Assembly: GCA_046349255.1 (NCBI GenBank)
Contig: JAXMCR010000002.1
Location: 62,001 to 126,000 of the forward strand
Direction: 5' to 3'
Source: DAIODI01 sp046349255
GTDB taxonomy: Bacteria; Pseudomonadota; Alphaproteobacteria; Rhizobiales; Aestuariivirgaceae
DNA length: 64,000 nucleotides
Shown: positions 17,778-27,059 of the stretch, one piece after another
Layout of the letters: the number at the start of each line of letters is the position of its first letter
Position numbering within the stretch: position 1 is the first letter of the stretch
Translations under genes and position numbers: made by a program
The notes under the pieces: generated by a model
Database searches by the model: none
Told to the model about the DNA's origin: nothing
The model's input: only the letters and a program-made list of their open reading frames with translations

Positions 17778-18392
17778 ATGCTAACCGAACTGAAGAATAT
17801 GCTTCGAGTTTACCAGCATCGCAGAATGATTTTCCCCATGCTGGATGCGTTCGACTTGCTGGCAAACCGCGAACAAACGATGTGGGGCAGCATCACAGAC
17901 CAAGACGAGCAGAGGGTGATTGAACTGACCAGAAAGGCCAGCGCCTTTCCGGGTCCCATCATCGAAATCGGCACATTGTTCGGTTTCACAACACAGTTGA
18001 TCGCAACGTACAAAGCTGTCGACCAGAAACTGGTGGCCGTTGAGTGTTTTGTTTGGAACCCGTTTGGATTGCCAGCCGAAGACCACCGTATTTTCACAAG
18101 ACGGATACTGCGTTACGTCACCAAACACTGCAACACTGTCATTCTCGACAGCACAAGTGAGGATTTTTTCTCGACTTACCATGGTGAAGCGCCTGCAATG
18201 GTCTTCATCGACGCCGACCATCGCTACGAACCTGTGAGGCAGGAAATCTCTTGGGCTCGACAGCTGGGAACCAGGATCATTTCCGGACACGATTACTGTG
18301 ACGCCCATCCCGGCGTTAAGAGAGCCGTGGACGAAGCATTCGCAGAGGATGTCGCTGTTTATGGAAACATTTGGTCCCACGAGACGAAATAG
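17778..18392 (+). CDS. Class I SAM-dependent methyltransferase
   Basis: This 204-residue protein resembles the Methyltransf_24 group: GPIIEIGTLFGFTTQLIA is the SAM-binding motif I, DQKLVAVECFVW motif II, and APAMVFIDADHRYEPVRQEISWARQL the typical DADH motif followed by IISGHDYCDAHPGVKRAVDEAF. It is divergent from the FkbM gene and so probably shares a promoter region with the modification operon. The start at 17778 has an AAGGGATTCAGG upstream. Composition is closer to 50 percent GC than in the operon, which may indicate separate acquisition. The substrate is unknown. Confidence 0.82.
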   Translation: MLTELKNMLRVYQHRRMIFPMLDAFDLLANREQTMWGSITDQDEQRVIELTRKASAFPGPIIEIGTLFGFTTQLIATYKAVDQKLVAVECFVWNPFGLPAEDHRIFTRRILRYVTKHCNTVILDSTSEDFFSTYHGEAPAMVFIDADHRYEPVRQEISWARQLGTRIISGHDYCDAHPGVKRAVDEAFAEDVAVYGNIWSHETK

Positions 18393-18442
18393 GCATGCAG
18401 AACGACATATTCGGCTCGCCAAAGGTGAGCCGTTGGCCGATC

Positions 18443-18784
18443 TCAATGTGCCGTCCCAGGCGCGGACTGTCTCCGAGTCACCGGGGCATCATCCCTTGGC
18501 TGGCTTCCATGAATAAGGGTTTTGACCAGGTCCAGACATTTAAACCCTGCCTTGGCCATTTGCTCTGCTAATTCTACTTGTTTGGCGGGCGCGGTAGCCT
18601 CTGCGGGATACACAACATCAACCGCATTGCCAGCGTGATGACTCGTATTCAAACCGAATTTCCCCTCACAGAGCTCTGTTGTTGCCTGTTGGCTGTCATA
18701 TCCTGTTTGTTTTGCAAGAGTAGAGACGGCAGCCTCGCAAACTCCGCAACTTGTTGGGTCTGTTGAATTGATGCCCGTCTGCAT
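18443..18784 (-). CDS. Hypothetical protein of 113 residues, uncertain
   Basis: I do not recognise this protein. It has four cysteines in the first 60 residues (SCGVCEAAV and ELCEG) and a GLNTSHHAGNAVDVVYP stretch. That resembles the SxHxxGxAxD metal site of M15-type peptidases, followed by MAKAGFKCLDLVKTLIHG. A truncated M15-like enzyme is possible, but the usual second His-containing motif is not convincing. The gene lies next to a decayed insertion sequence, so it could itself be a remnant. Confidence 0.4.
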   Translation of the reverse strand: MQTGINSTDPTSCGVCEAAVSTLAKQTGYDSQQATTELCEGKFGLNTSHHAGNAVDVVYPAEATAPAKQVELAEQMAKAGFKCLDLVKTLIHGSQPRDDAPVTRRQSAPGTAH

Positions 18785-18792
18785 TCTATAAA

Positions 18793-19029
18793 CTACTCGT
18801 GACCTGCCCCACTGAGTGGTCCGATGTTAATGGTGGGGTAGCGATCCATGGGGATGATGCTCTCCGGTGCCGGGGGGTTGGTATTCAAGGGCACTGTGCG
18901 GCCAGACCGGGCGGCGCCACTCCTCGATGACGATGCGGGCTTCCTTGAACGCATCAGAAGTTTGCAATCCGAAGCTCAGCTTGAGCGCGAAATCTCTGAG
19001 GGTAAGATGCGGGTCGCGTTCTTAGGAGA
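18793..19029 (-). pseudogene. IS3-family transposase (OrfB) C-terminal remnant
   Basis: Reading the minus strand gives DPHLTLRDFALKLSFG, then SDAFKEARIVIEEWRRPVWPHSALEYQPP. After one extra C in a run of C residues near 18876 it continues APESIIPMDRYPTINIGPL to a stop at 18793. This is the end of the integrase core of IS3-type transposases (FxEARxxIExWR, then RPHSALGY). The rest of the transposase is gone and the frame is broken. TGACCTGCCCC at 18800-18810 could be the outer end of the element. Confidence 0.72.
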
Positions 19030-19043
19030 TCGATACAAGTATT

Positions 19044-19892
19044 ATGAACAATTTAAGTTACAAAAAGGTTTTTTTTGACGTAAGCAGGCTGGGTCACTAT
19101 TTACACAGCCCCAGAAATTATTCTCATTTTATTACGGGATGTTTGATCGAGTTATTCATAGCTCTAGACCGTGCCAATTTGTTAGATCAAATATTGGAGA
19201 TTGAGACTAATAGTCCTTCAGAGCGTTATCACGAAGCATTTAATATTTTTGGTCGTTACGTTGGTAGACGTAAATTGGCCGAAGGAGCGGATCTGGCGGT
19301 TTGTCCTTCACCAGCCATGAGGTGGAGTGACGAAGGTTGTGATGATCTTAGAAGCTTTGCCAACTTTGTTAGAAGCCGGATCGGAGTGGGCCATGAGACC
19401 AACAACACTCTAATCTACGTTCGGCGCCGCCCGCATTTCCTAGGGCGCTTTTACTTAAATGAAGAGGCGGTCGTAAGGACACTCAAATGTGTTGCAGCCC
19501 AAGTCCAACTGGAGTTCAGGGATGTCAGGCTCGAAGATGAAAATTTTGAATCTCAGGTAAAACTTATGTCTGAAACGAAAGTGCTCGTAGGTCTGCACGG
19601 CGCCGCGTTTGCCAATTCAATATTCTGTAAGCCTAGTTCAAAAATCATCCAGTTTTGGCCAGATACAAAATTTAAGCACGAAAAATTCGAAAGGATTAGC
19701 GATCTCATGCAGCTTTCACACTCTCATTTAAATGTCAACAGAATATCCTTCCCAAATTTTTTGAGCCTCCTGCGACTACCTGTGTGCTACAATCCTAAAA
19801 ATCGTCACAGAATACTACGTGATCGGATACTCTTAGCTGATACCAACAGAATGTATACAGAGATGTGTAAAATTCTCGCGAAAGAGTTGTAG
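19044..19892 (+). CDS. Glycosyltransferase family 61 (DUF563) protein, AT-rich
   Basis: This 282-residue protein has the GT61/DUF563 core: LIYVRRRPHFLGRFYLNEEAVVRTLK, QVKLMSETKVLVGLHGAAFANSIFCKPSSKIIQFWP. The phrase LVGLHGAAFAN is the usual family signature. Its composition is clearly lower in GC than the flanking operons, and codon use is different, which suggests recent transfer. An AGGAG lies about 15 bases before the ATG, rather far. It sits between the IS3 remnant and a DUF429 fragment. It may modify a cell-surface glycan. Confidence 0.75.
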   Translation: MNNLSYKKVFFDVSRLGHYLHSPRNYSHFITGCLIELFIALDRANLLDQILEIETNSPSERYHEAFNIFGRYVGRRKLAEGADLAVCPSPAMRWSDEGCDDLRSFANFVRSRIGVGHETNNTLIYVRRRPHFLGRFYLNEEAVVRTLKCVAAQVQLEFRDVRLEDENFESQVKLMSETKVLVGLHGAAFANSIFCKPSSKIIQFWPDTKFKHEKFERISDLMQLSHSHLNVNRISFPNFLSLLRLPVCYNPKNRHRILRDRILLADTNRMYTEMCKILAKEL

Positions 19893-19935
19893 GTCACCGC
19901 GTACAGCCTCGTATTGCATTCCGCCGCAATGGCAG

Positions 19936-20292
19936 TCACCGTCGACTTGCATTAGCATTCTCCGCCGGCGTTCGCGCGTCTAGCCGGTCCTGATGGTCCT
20001 TGCGCACCTCCTCAGCCACGCGCGCCCAGTCCGAACGACTAAAAGTTTTCGGTCGCTCCGGATTGTAGTGCGGGCCCCGCCTGTGACCGAAGAAGGAAGG
20101 CTCGAGCGCTGACAAAGCAAGAGTTGGAAAAACCTCGATGAGAATTCGGCCTCGGCTTGCCCATCTCGCGAAATCGGGCCGTTGGTGTGCTTGCAGATTT
20201 TCCAAGAACTTCCAGACCGGCGCTCTGTCGTCGAACTTACCGTGCTTGCTACGATGGGCCGGCTGAACGCCGCCGTCTAACCACGAGATCAT
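19936..20292 (-). pseudogene. DUF429 (RNase H-like) protein, C-terminal fragment
   Basis: The frame contains RILIEVFPTLALSALEPSFF and RGPHYNPERPKTFSRSDWARV, which I recognise as the end of the DUF429 family (EvyPxLAL, then YNP..rKtF..DW). The N-terminal active-site aspartate region is absent, so this is most likely a truncated remnant. The assignment is from memory of the motif, not from a search. Confidence 0.5.
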
Positions 20293-20574
20293 CCAGCCGC
20301 TACTTTATCGACGGGTAGCGCACCGCCGATGTTAGTCGGGTTTTCAAAGGCCGCACTTGGAAATTCTCGAATCCCGAGAACAGCCAAGCGCATTCGCATA
20401 ATCTGGAGATACGGAAGCTCTCGAACTTCGTCGGTTCACACCGATCGGGCCGTCAGAACCATGCAACCTTGCGGATCCAGGGGCATTTTGCGAACGATGT
20501 GCACGCGCATGTCGCTATATGCGGATTGCCCTTCACAATGACAGTTGGCTTTCACAATCACAAAGGAGCCGACC

Positions 20575-21756
20575 ATGCCGGACAGGTCTTTCAAAGGCAT
20601 CGATCGCCGACATCTGTTATTGTCATCCATCGCCACGACCGCAGCCGTGGTCAAAGCGAGTGCCGCAAATGCCCAGAACGCGGCGACACCAACTGCCAAT
20701 CCGGCATTAGGAACGGTCTATACCGGCGACGTCATTGAAGGCAAAAGGGTCGTCAGCACGCTCGACGTGAACGATCTAGAGCCCGGCAAGAAGCACCTCT
20801 TGTATTTTCAGGGTGTTGAGACGCCGACAGGACAGCACTGGTACGTGTCCGTCACCGTTGCAAAGGGGGCAAAGCCTGGGAAGCGCGGCGTCCTGACCAG
20901 TGGGGTGCACGGGGATGAGATGAGTTCTGTGCATACGGTCCAGACCGTGATGAATCAGCTCGATCCGGCGCAGATGTCGGGCACGGTGATGGCTGTCACG
21001 GACGTGTCCCGCCCGGCTCTGGAAAGCATGCAGCGCAGGTGGCCAAACCAGGGCAGAGGCATCGATCTGATTGACATGAACCGGGAATGGCCCGGGAACG
21101 AACACGGTGCCACCGCGCCCAGCCGGCACGCCGGGTTACTGTTCAACCGGTTGCTGCAGCCGAACGCCGACTTCGCGATCGACTTCCATACCGGAACAAC
21201 CGGATTCGAGGTCGCCGCATTCAATATTGCAGAGATGGACGTACCCGAAATCAAGGCGATGGTGGAGCTTTACCCTATCGGCCAGATCTTCGATAACCCC
21301 ACATACCCCGGTGTCCTGCATAATGCGTTTATCGGCGCGGGCATCCCATCCTTCTGCCCGGAGATCGGGGCCGCCCGCCACCTGGACCTCGAAATGATTT
21401 CGCTGTTCATCGAAGGCACGATGAACGTCCTGAAGCATCATGGCATCGTTGCCGGGCCAATGGGCCGCACAGGCAAGGACGTAAATGTCTTTGTTGGTAA
21501 CAGCGCCGTCCCGATTCTGGCCATCGCGGGCGGGATAGTCGAGCATCTCGTCAAGCTCAACGATAGGGTCGAAGCTGGACAGAAGCTTGCCATCCAACGC
21601 GACAGCTTTGGCGAGGTAGTCGCGGAATACACGAGTGGTGTGGCTGGAGCGATAACGGGCCAACGCAGTGATGCAATGTCCGAACCCGGCAATCCTCTGA
21701 TATTCATCCTCGCCGACACGCCGGGAACGGAGGTCGTTCAGGTCTACCCCGAGTAA
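20575..21756 (+). CDS. Exported succinylglutamate desuccinylase/aspartoacylase-like hydrolase
   Basis: This 393-residue protein has a Tat-like signal (DRRHLLLSSIATTAAVVKASAANA) and an M14-like zinc carboxypeptidase fold of the AstE/AspA family. Zinc ligands are visible in TSGVHGDEMSS (His and Glu) and ADFAIDFHTGTTGFE (His). The region after about residue 290 (GIVEHLVKLNDRVEAGQKLAIQ) looks like the biotinyl/lipoyl-like barrel that closes such enzymes. The ATG at 20575 follows AAAGGAGCC; an upstream ATG at 20545 is less likely. It probably hydrolyses an N-acyl or amide compound in the periplasm. Confidence 0.85.
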   Translation: MPDRSFKGIDRRHLLLSSIATTAAVVKASAANAQNAATPTANPALGTVYTGDVIEGKRVVSTLDVNDLEPGKKHLLYFQGVETPTGQHWYVSVTVAKGAKPGKRGVLTSGVHGDEMSSVHTVQTVMNQLDPAQMSGTVMAVTDVSRPALESMQRRWPNQGRGIDLIDMNREWPGNEHGATAPSRHAGLLFNRLLQPNADFAIDFHTGTTGFEVAAFNIAEMDVPEIKAMVELYPIGQIFDNPTYPGVLHNAFIGAGIPSFCPEIGAARHLDLEMISLFIEGTMNVLKHHGIVAGPMGRTGKDVNVFVGNSAVPILAIAGGIVEHLVKLNDRVEAGQKLAIQRDSFGEVVAEYTSGVAGAITGQRSDAMSEPGNPLIFILADTPGTEVVQVYPE

Positions 21757-22082
21757 CACATATGGACTCCCGACTATCAGCGCGTTTCTGCTTTGGTCTA
21801 CTGCAGAGCCCATTGCCAATTTTGATCTGCATTGGTGGTGCAACGGCAGGGATGGATTAGGTAAGCACGAGGCTCCTGCAGTAGTGACACCCTCCCCCCG
21901 TTTCAGCGCTGCGACCGCTCTGAAGGGCATACCCTAGCGGCTTCAGTGGGCACCTGCGGGATGAGTTGGCATGTCGGACGCCCAGTGCGATCGCACAACC
22001 ATTTAGTCGGGTTCGATGCCCGCTCACGACGTATTGGCTAGACCAGTGCGGACTTGTAGTCTCAGAGCCAGAGGGGAAAGCC

Positions 22083-23810
22083 GTGAATCGCCGTCTAGCT
22101 GCAATCATGATCGCTGACGTGGTCGGATACTCCCGGCTGATGGAGGCGGATGAGGTGGACACCCTCAATTCGCTGCGACGTCGCCGAAAGGAGATTCTCG
22201 AACCGCTCGTGAAGCAACACAACGGTCGCGTGATCAAGTTTATGGGCGACGGAGTGCTCGTCGAATTCAGTAGCGCGTTGAATGCCGTCAAATGCGCATT
22301 CGAAATTCAAGAGCGAATGCGCCTGGCTAACGAAGATATTCCAGTTAGCAAGCACATCATCCTTCGAGTTGGCATAAACCTTGGCGATGTCGTTCAGGAG
22401 GGCGCTGACATCTTTGGTGATGGGGTCAATATTGCAGCACGTCTCGAGGCGCTTTCCCAACCGGGCGGCATCTGCATTGCGGGGAGCGTCAATGATGCAA
22501 TTGCAGGAAAATTCGATCAGACCTTCGTGGATCTTGGCGATCAGGTACTCAAGAACATTTCGCGTCCCGTGAGGGCCTACCGCTCGAGTTCACCTGGTGG
22601 AGCAGTTGGTCCGATCCCTCGGCCAAACTTTGAAAACATTTCCGTTGCGGTATTGCCATTCAACAATATGAGCGGCGATCCCGATCAGGAGTATTTTGCT
22701 GACGGCCTCACAGAGGACATCATCACCGCGCTCGCCAAGTCGAAGTTTCTAGCGGTGTTATCCCGCAATGCTACGTTTCAATACAAGGGACGGGCGGTAA
22801 ACATCCCTGCCGTCGGAAAGGAACTTGGAGCGCGGTACGTTGTCGAGGGTAGCGTACGGTCTGGAGGCGGCAGACTGCGCGTGACCGCCCAGCTGATAGA
22901 CGCCAAAACTGGCACGCATGTTTGGGCGGAAAAGTTCGACCGTAACATGACCGACGTCTTCACCGTTCAAGATGAAATCGTAGCCGCGCTGTCAGGACAG
23001 CTTGCATCCAGTCTTATCGATGCAGCCGCGTTCGTTACGCGCACGGTGCCGGTCACCAACCTCACGGCATACGATCACGTGCTCAGGGGCCGCTCGGAAT
23101 GGCGAAAGGGCAATGTCCAGGAAACGTACCGCCATTGGATGTCTGCCATAAGCAGTGACCCAAACTACGCAACCGCGCTTGCATCCTTGGCTTTCCTGCA
23201 TGCCGAAGATATTTGGATACAAGCTCTCGGTATCGAGTTGGACCATCTAGATGCGCTGGCCCATCAGTATGCGGAGCGCGCAGTCGCCAACGATGATGGC
23301 GACGCATATACGCATCATATGGTGGGCACCGCCTACATGGCCTGTGGGGAACTCGAGCTAGCTCAGCAGCACCTTGAGGTTTCGATTACGCTGAACCCTT
23401 ACTTTCCCAATCCCGTTATCAACCTCGGTTGGACCAAAGCATTTATGGGGCAACATGAGGAAGGGTTGGCACTGATAGAGAAAGCGTTCGGATTGGAGCC
23501 GCGGCTTGCACCGGCGATGCGTGCCGTACCATTTGCGGTGCACTGCCTTATGGGCGCGGTCGACGCGGCGCTTAAGGACCTTGCAAAGATAGAGCATCCC
23601 TACGCATTTCTGAGCCTATGGATGGCGGGGAGTTTATCATTTGCTGGACGAAACGACGAAGCGACCAAGCACCTAGCTGCGTTCGAGCGGGATAAATCAC
23701 CAAACTTCAACGTGGCTGGTTTCGTGCGCATGACCCAGCGATGCATGTATCGGGCGGACGACCGGGATCGGTTTGTGTCTGGATTTCGCACTGCGGAACT
23801 CATCGCCTAG
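22083..23810 (+). CDS. Class III adenylate/guanylate cyclase with TPR repeats
   Basis: This 575-residue protein starts at a GTG with GAGGGGAAA upstream. Residues 5-175 are a class III cyclase domain with both metal aspartates (IADVVGYSR, Asp12; and IKFMGDGVLVEF, Asp56) and FGDGVNIAARLEALSQPGGICI. Residues about 195-320 are the linker seen in this family (SVAVLPFNNMSGDPDQEYFADGLTEDIITAL, VEGSVRSGGGRLRVTAQLIDA). The C-terminal 240 residues form TPR-like helices. Such soluble cyclases are numerous in rhizobia and relatives. No membrane segment is seen. Its partner or signal is unknown. Confidence 0.9.
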   Translation: MNRRLAAIMIADVVGYSRLMEADEVDTLNSLRRRRKEILEPLVKQHNGRVIKFMGDGVLVEFSSALNAVKCAFEIQERMRLANEDIPVSKHIILRVGINLGDVVQEGADIFGDGVNIAARLEALSQPGGICIAGSVNDAIAGKFDQTFVDLGDQVLKNISRPVRAYRSSSPGGAVGPIPRPNFENISVAVLPFNNMSGDPDQEYFADGLTEDIITALAKSKFLAVLSRNATFQYKGRAVNIPAVGKELGARYVVEGSVRSGGGRLRVTAQLIDAKTGTHVWAEKFDRNMTDVFTVQDEIVAALSGQLASSLIDAAAFVTRTVPVTNLTAYDHVLRGRSEWRKGNVQETYRHWMSAISSDPNYATALASLAFLHAEDIWIQALGIELDHLDALAHQYAERAVANDDGDAYTHHMVGTAYMACGELELAQQHLEVSITLNPYFPNPVINLGWTKAFMGQHEEGLALIEKAFGLEPRLAPAMRAVPFAVHCLMGAVDAALKDLAKIEHPYAFLSLWMAGSLSFAGRNDEATKHLAAFERDKSPNFNVAGFVRMTQRCMYRADDRDRFVSGFRTAELIA

Positions 23811-23903
23811 CGGTTGTGCCGACCGAAGGCGTGGCAAGCAGTTGACAGAGCTGCCACTGAATCCAACGTCCGCCCTTTATGTTTGTGTGAAGGGGTTCCA
23901 ATC

Positions 23904-25163
23904 ATGCCTTTGAACAGGAACCTGGCTGCGCTTAGCGGTTCTAGTCTAAGCGAGGTCGATTCAGGGTACGCATGGTGGCGCCTTCTCCTGACGCTGGTTG
24001 TTGGTACAGTTGCTTGCGTCGGCAATTGGTCGGTCGTAGTCCTCTTGCCTGCTCTGCAGTTGGAGTTTGGTACGGAGCGAGGTGACGCATCGCTACCTTT
24101 TACCAGTACGATGATTGGTTTTGCTTTTGGCGGCCTGGCAATGGGGCGGCTAGCGGATCGGATCGGAATTGTTGGGCCGATCCTAGTAGGAGCTCTCCTA
24201 CTCTGTATCGGCTATTTAGCGGCGGCTCTCACTACCGATATTTGGCAGTTCTCCATACTTTCGTTTGTAATCGGACTTGGTTCGGCTGCCGGATTTGCAC
24301 CGCTGATATCAGATCTCTCGCTCTGGTTTCGCAGGTATAGAGCGCTCGCAGTCGCCTTCGCAGCATCTGGGAGCTATTTGGCAGGCGCCGTCTGGCCAAT
24401 GATCGTAGAGCATTTCCAGGTCACTCAGGGCTGGCGCTCGACCCATGTCGGCATCGGCATTCTCCTTCCTCTGATCATGGTGCCAATAGCACTCCTGTTG
24501 AGTCGACGTCCTCAAAACGCGGCCTACGCCGAGGCTGACGCATCTACCGCAGCAGCACGTAGTGAGCTTGGCCTAAAACCGAACGTGCTGCAGACCATTC
24601 TCGTGGTTGCCGGTTTTTCCTGCTGCATGGCGATGTCGATGCCGCAGGTTCATCTCGTCGCCTACTGCGGTGATCTCGGCTACGGCGTCGCGGTCGGAAC
24701 TCAAATTATTGCTTTGATGCTCGGGTTGGGCGTGATCAGCCGTGTGGCTTCCGGGGCGATAGCGGACAGGATCGGAGCCCTGCCGATGCTGATTATCGGT
24801 TCATCGATGCAGGCTTTTGCGCTGATGTTGTACGTGTTCTTCAACAGCAAATCGTCGCTTTATGTGATATCAGGTCTCTTTGGGCTCTTCCAAGGCGGCA
24901 TCGTCCCGATGTACGCGGTGATCATCCGCCAGTTTCTACCGCCCCGAGAGGCGGGCATGCGCATCAGCTTGGTGTTGACCGCGACCGTAATCGGTATGGC
25001 GTGTGGAGGTCTCGCTGCCGGCTACATCTTCGATGCCACCGGTTCGTATCGCCTCGCATTTCTACACGGCTTTGTGTGGAATTGCTTGAACCTCGCTTTG
25101 GTCAGCTGGCTGTTCCTGTTGCCAAGGCTGCAACGCCGCAGGCAGGAGGCTATCGCGAACTAA
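23904..25163 (+). CDS. Major facilitator superfamily transporter
   Basis: This 419-residue protein has about 12 hydrophobic segments and the MFS loop motif GRLADRIGIVGP between helices 2 and 3, echoed by ASGAIADRIGALP in the second half. It resembles the oxalate:formate/monocarboxylate-type MFS group (GFAPLISDLSLWFRRYRALAVAFAASGSYLAGAVWP). I chose the ATG at 23904, after GAAGGGGTT, because the frame upstream to 23814 lacks family features. Substrate cannot be assigned. It follows the cyclase gene by 93 bases and may be a separate unit. Confidence 0.85.
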   Translation: MPLNRNLAALSGSSLSEVDSGYAWWRLLLTLVVGTVACVGNWSVVVLLPALQLEFGTERGDASLPFTSTMIGFAFGGLAMGRLADRIGIVGPILVGALLLCIGYLAAALTTDIWQFSILSFVIGLGSAAGFAPLISDLSLWFRRYRALAVAFAASGSYLAGAVWPMIVEHFQVTQGWRSTHVGIGILLPLIMVPIALLLSRRPQNAAYAEADASTAAARSELGLKPNVLQTILVVAGFSCCMAMSMPQVHLVAYCGDLGYGVAVGTQIIALMLGLGVISRVASGAIADRIGALPMLIIGSSMQAFALMLYVFFNSKSSLYVISGLFGLFQGGIVPMYAVIIRQFLPPREAGMRISLVLTATVIGMACGGLAAGYIFDATGSYRLAFLHGFVWNCLNLALVSWLFLLPRLQRRRQEAIAN

Positions 25164-25562
25164 CCTAAACTAACTTTACTGCTCTTATTGTCGGCTAGGG
25201 ATGCCTGGAGCAGGCAACCGCCACAGCCCTGGTCTAGCTGCTGACATCCCCACCTATCATGTGACCACGTCATACACAGAGGTTACATGTTTCCCTCATG
25301 ATTGAGCCCTCAGCCTCGGTTTTGGAGCGAATGACAAACAACTCCCGAAGCTCACGAATTGAGTGTGGCATACGTCACGGAGCCGTTCGGTCAACAGACA
25401 ATGCGCCGTTCGAGCGTGCCCACCGCCCACTAGACCGTTGCTAGTGCGCTTGCCGCCCTACATCCGCAGCTAGGAGTATTTTTGCTACGAAGCGGGAGAA
25501 GCAACTTAATACGGGGGCATCAGGCCCGGTTTGAGGCTACTCCGCAGTTAGCGCACCGACGG

Positions 25563-25778
25563 TCAGACCTCGGATTGGCCAATTCGCAATTCCTCGACTA
25601 CGAATTCACGCAAGTATTGCAGCCCCGCAATGGGAGGCTCACCTGCTCGCCAAACGCGGCTCAGGTAATCCGCATGGCTATCTATCTGCGTTCCAAATAG
25701 CTCATTGCGAGCAAGTTCACCGACCGCGTTAAGCCAATCGTACCAGCCCAACTGCTGTACGTACCGCGTCACGACCAA
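25563..25778 (-). CDS. Hypothetical small protein of 71 residues, weak
   Basis: The frame reads like a helical protein (WYDWLNAVGELARNELFGTQIDSHADYLSRVWRAGEPP, then LQYLREFVVEELRIGQ), but no family is recognised. The start is a TTG that overlaps the end of the next small frame by ten bases. It could be the second half of one frameshifted gene together with 25769-25885. Coding potential is only suggested by its amino-acid pattern. Confidence 0.25.
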   Translation of the reverse strand: MVVTRYVQQLGWYDWLNAVGELARNELFGTQIDSHADYLSRVWRAGEPPIAGLQYLREFVVEELRIGQSEV

Positions 25779-25885
25779 CCAATGATTTGGATACGCAAGT
25801 AGAGAAGACCGAACGCAACAGCAAACCAGAGTAGTATGAGCGTGCGTTCTGTCGGGTCCCTGAGGTCGAATAGCGGCTTACCCAT
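25769..25885 (-). CDS. Putative small single-helix membrane protein, weak
   Basis: From the ATG at 25885 the frame gives 38 residues: a charged start (MGKPLFDLRDPTERT) and one hydrophobic helix (LILLWFAVAFGLLYL). It faces the TetR gene at 26287, with the inverted repeat at 26129-26150 between them, so it could be the regulated divergent partner. Support is limited to this layout and the helix. Confidence 0.3.
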   Translation of the reverse strand: MGKPLFDLRDPTERTLILLWFAVAFGLLYLRIQIIGWS

Positions 25886-26128
25886 CACGCTACTCGTGCG
25901 GACGAGGCAAGATACCTCCTCAGCATCCCCTGCATTATGGAAACGTCGTCCGTCCACTCCCCGCACCAGCCGTGTTGGTCAGTGACCGGAAACTGCTGGC
26001 ATACGGTCCCCGAATGCAAGACTGCGACGGCAGGCGGGTTGCGATGGCAATGGCCAGAGCTAGACGATGCCTTCGACCAAAAAATGCAATGTGAACAGGT
26101 CGGATGATTGTGCATGTTGCCTTCCCCC

Positions 26129-26150
26129 AGTGTAAAGTTAGCTTTACACT
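26129..26150. promoter_or_regulatory. Perfect 9-bp inverted repeat, probable TetR operator
   Basis: AGTGTAAAG (26129-26137), spacer TTAG, CTTTACACT (26142-26150). It lies 137 bases before the BetI-like TetR gene and so is a likely autoregulatory operator. Binding is inferred from position and symmetry only. Confidence 0.55.
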
Positions 26151-26286
26151 CTGAGGGCGTCACTGCAATGTTGCGCTGCATTTGCAGTTGATTTTGTCCA
26201 AACCTTAGAAGTTGGCGGCCGATCCAAGCTTGTTGATGACGCGTAAGGAGGGCGTGTAGGGAATTCGGACGCAAGCGGGGGCGCGT

Positions 26287-26880
26287 ATGCCAAAGGCGAA
26301 CATCAAGGATATCCGCCGTCGCGAGCTCGTAGACGCGACGCTGACTGTGTTGTTCGACGGCGGACCCGACAAGGCAACAATGCTGCGTATTGGTCAGCAG
26401 GTCGGTATGTCCCACGGTATCGTGAACTACTATTTCAAGACAAAGGAAGACCTCCTCCTGGCAGCGTTACAGCATTCTTTCGAAACTGCGCTTGAAGAAT
26501 GTGCAGCGAGCATTGAGCGAGCAAACACCCCTCGTCAGAGACTTTCCGCAATAGTTCGCTCGTGCTTCCGGGAAACGAGTTTTACACGCGAGGCAGCCAG
26601 TGCTTGGACGGCGGTCTATGCGCAAATGCCAGCCCATACAGAGTTTGCAAGACTGCAACGCTCGTTCGACGATCGCCTCAGAGCAATGTTGCGCCTTCAA
26701 CTAAGCGAATGCGTTCCCTCACATAACGCCGACCTGATTGCCGAAACCATCCACGCCTTAATGGATGGTATTTGGTTACATCGCGCGAAAGCCGACAGTG
26801 AAGAAACTGCCGCCACGGCTATCGCCAAAGTCGACGCACTGATCGATTGGGCGATAGCAGCGCATCACGCAATGAAGTAG
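26287..26880 (+). CDS. TetR family transcriptional regulator, BetI-like
   Basis: This 197-residue regulator has an N-terminal helix-turn-helix: RRRELVDATLTVLFDGGPDKATMLRIGQQVGMSHGIVNYYFKTKEDLLLAAL (about 10-60). A BetI-type ligand domain follows (ASAWTAVYAQMPAHTEFARLQRSFDDRL, then ALMDGIWLHRA). Members respond to choline or other small ligands, but no betaine genes are next to it. The inverted repeat at 26129-26150 is its probable operator. Neighbours suggest that it may control the small minus-strand frame or the MFS gene; this is not shown. Confidence 0.88.
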   Translation: MPKANIKDIRRRELVDATLTVLFDGGPDKATMLRIGQQVGMSHGIVNYYFKTKEDLLLAALQHSFETALEECAASIERANTPRQRLSAIVRSCFRETSFTREAASAWTAVYAQMPAHTEFARLQRSFDDRLRAMLRLQLSECVPSHNADLIAETIHALMDGIWLHRAKADSEETAATAIAKVDALIDWAIAAHHAMK

Positions 26881-27059
26881 TTGGTCGTGATGGCTTTGGC
26901 GAGGGTGCGACCGTGGCAGCGTCAAAAGCCTGGTTGCCAGTGAGGCATAGATTGAGCCCGTTGAGCTACTTCGAATTCGCGGAGAGCAGTTCGATCTATT
27001 GATCGATACCATTTCTCGCGTTGCAAACCCATCGTGGCAAACTGCTGGCCAGGCTTAGA

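Larger units (their letters stand above)
25164..26286. other. Gene-poor region of about 1.1 kb with two weak small frames and an operator
   Basis: No long gene is convincing here. Two short minus-strand frames (25563-25778 and 25769-25885) are listed separately at low confidence. A perfect inverted repeat lies at 26129-26150. The part from 25164 to 25560 shows no feature I can support. Confidence 0.45.

Noticed and set aside
22005..22030. tRNA-like T-arm sequence (GTCGGGTTCGATGCCCGC)
   Set aside because: No matching acceptor stem, D-arm or anticodon arm could be found in the 90 bases upstream.
24185..24202. Perfect palindrome AGTAGGAG-CT-CTCCTACT
   Set aside because: It lies inside the coding sequence of the MFS transporter and needs no regulatory explanation.
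25885..26415. Minus-strand frame of 176 residues over the TetR start
   Set aside because: It overlaps the TetR helix-turn-helix region antisense and has no recognisable family.
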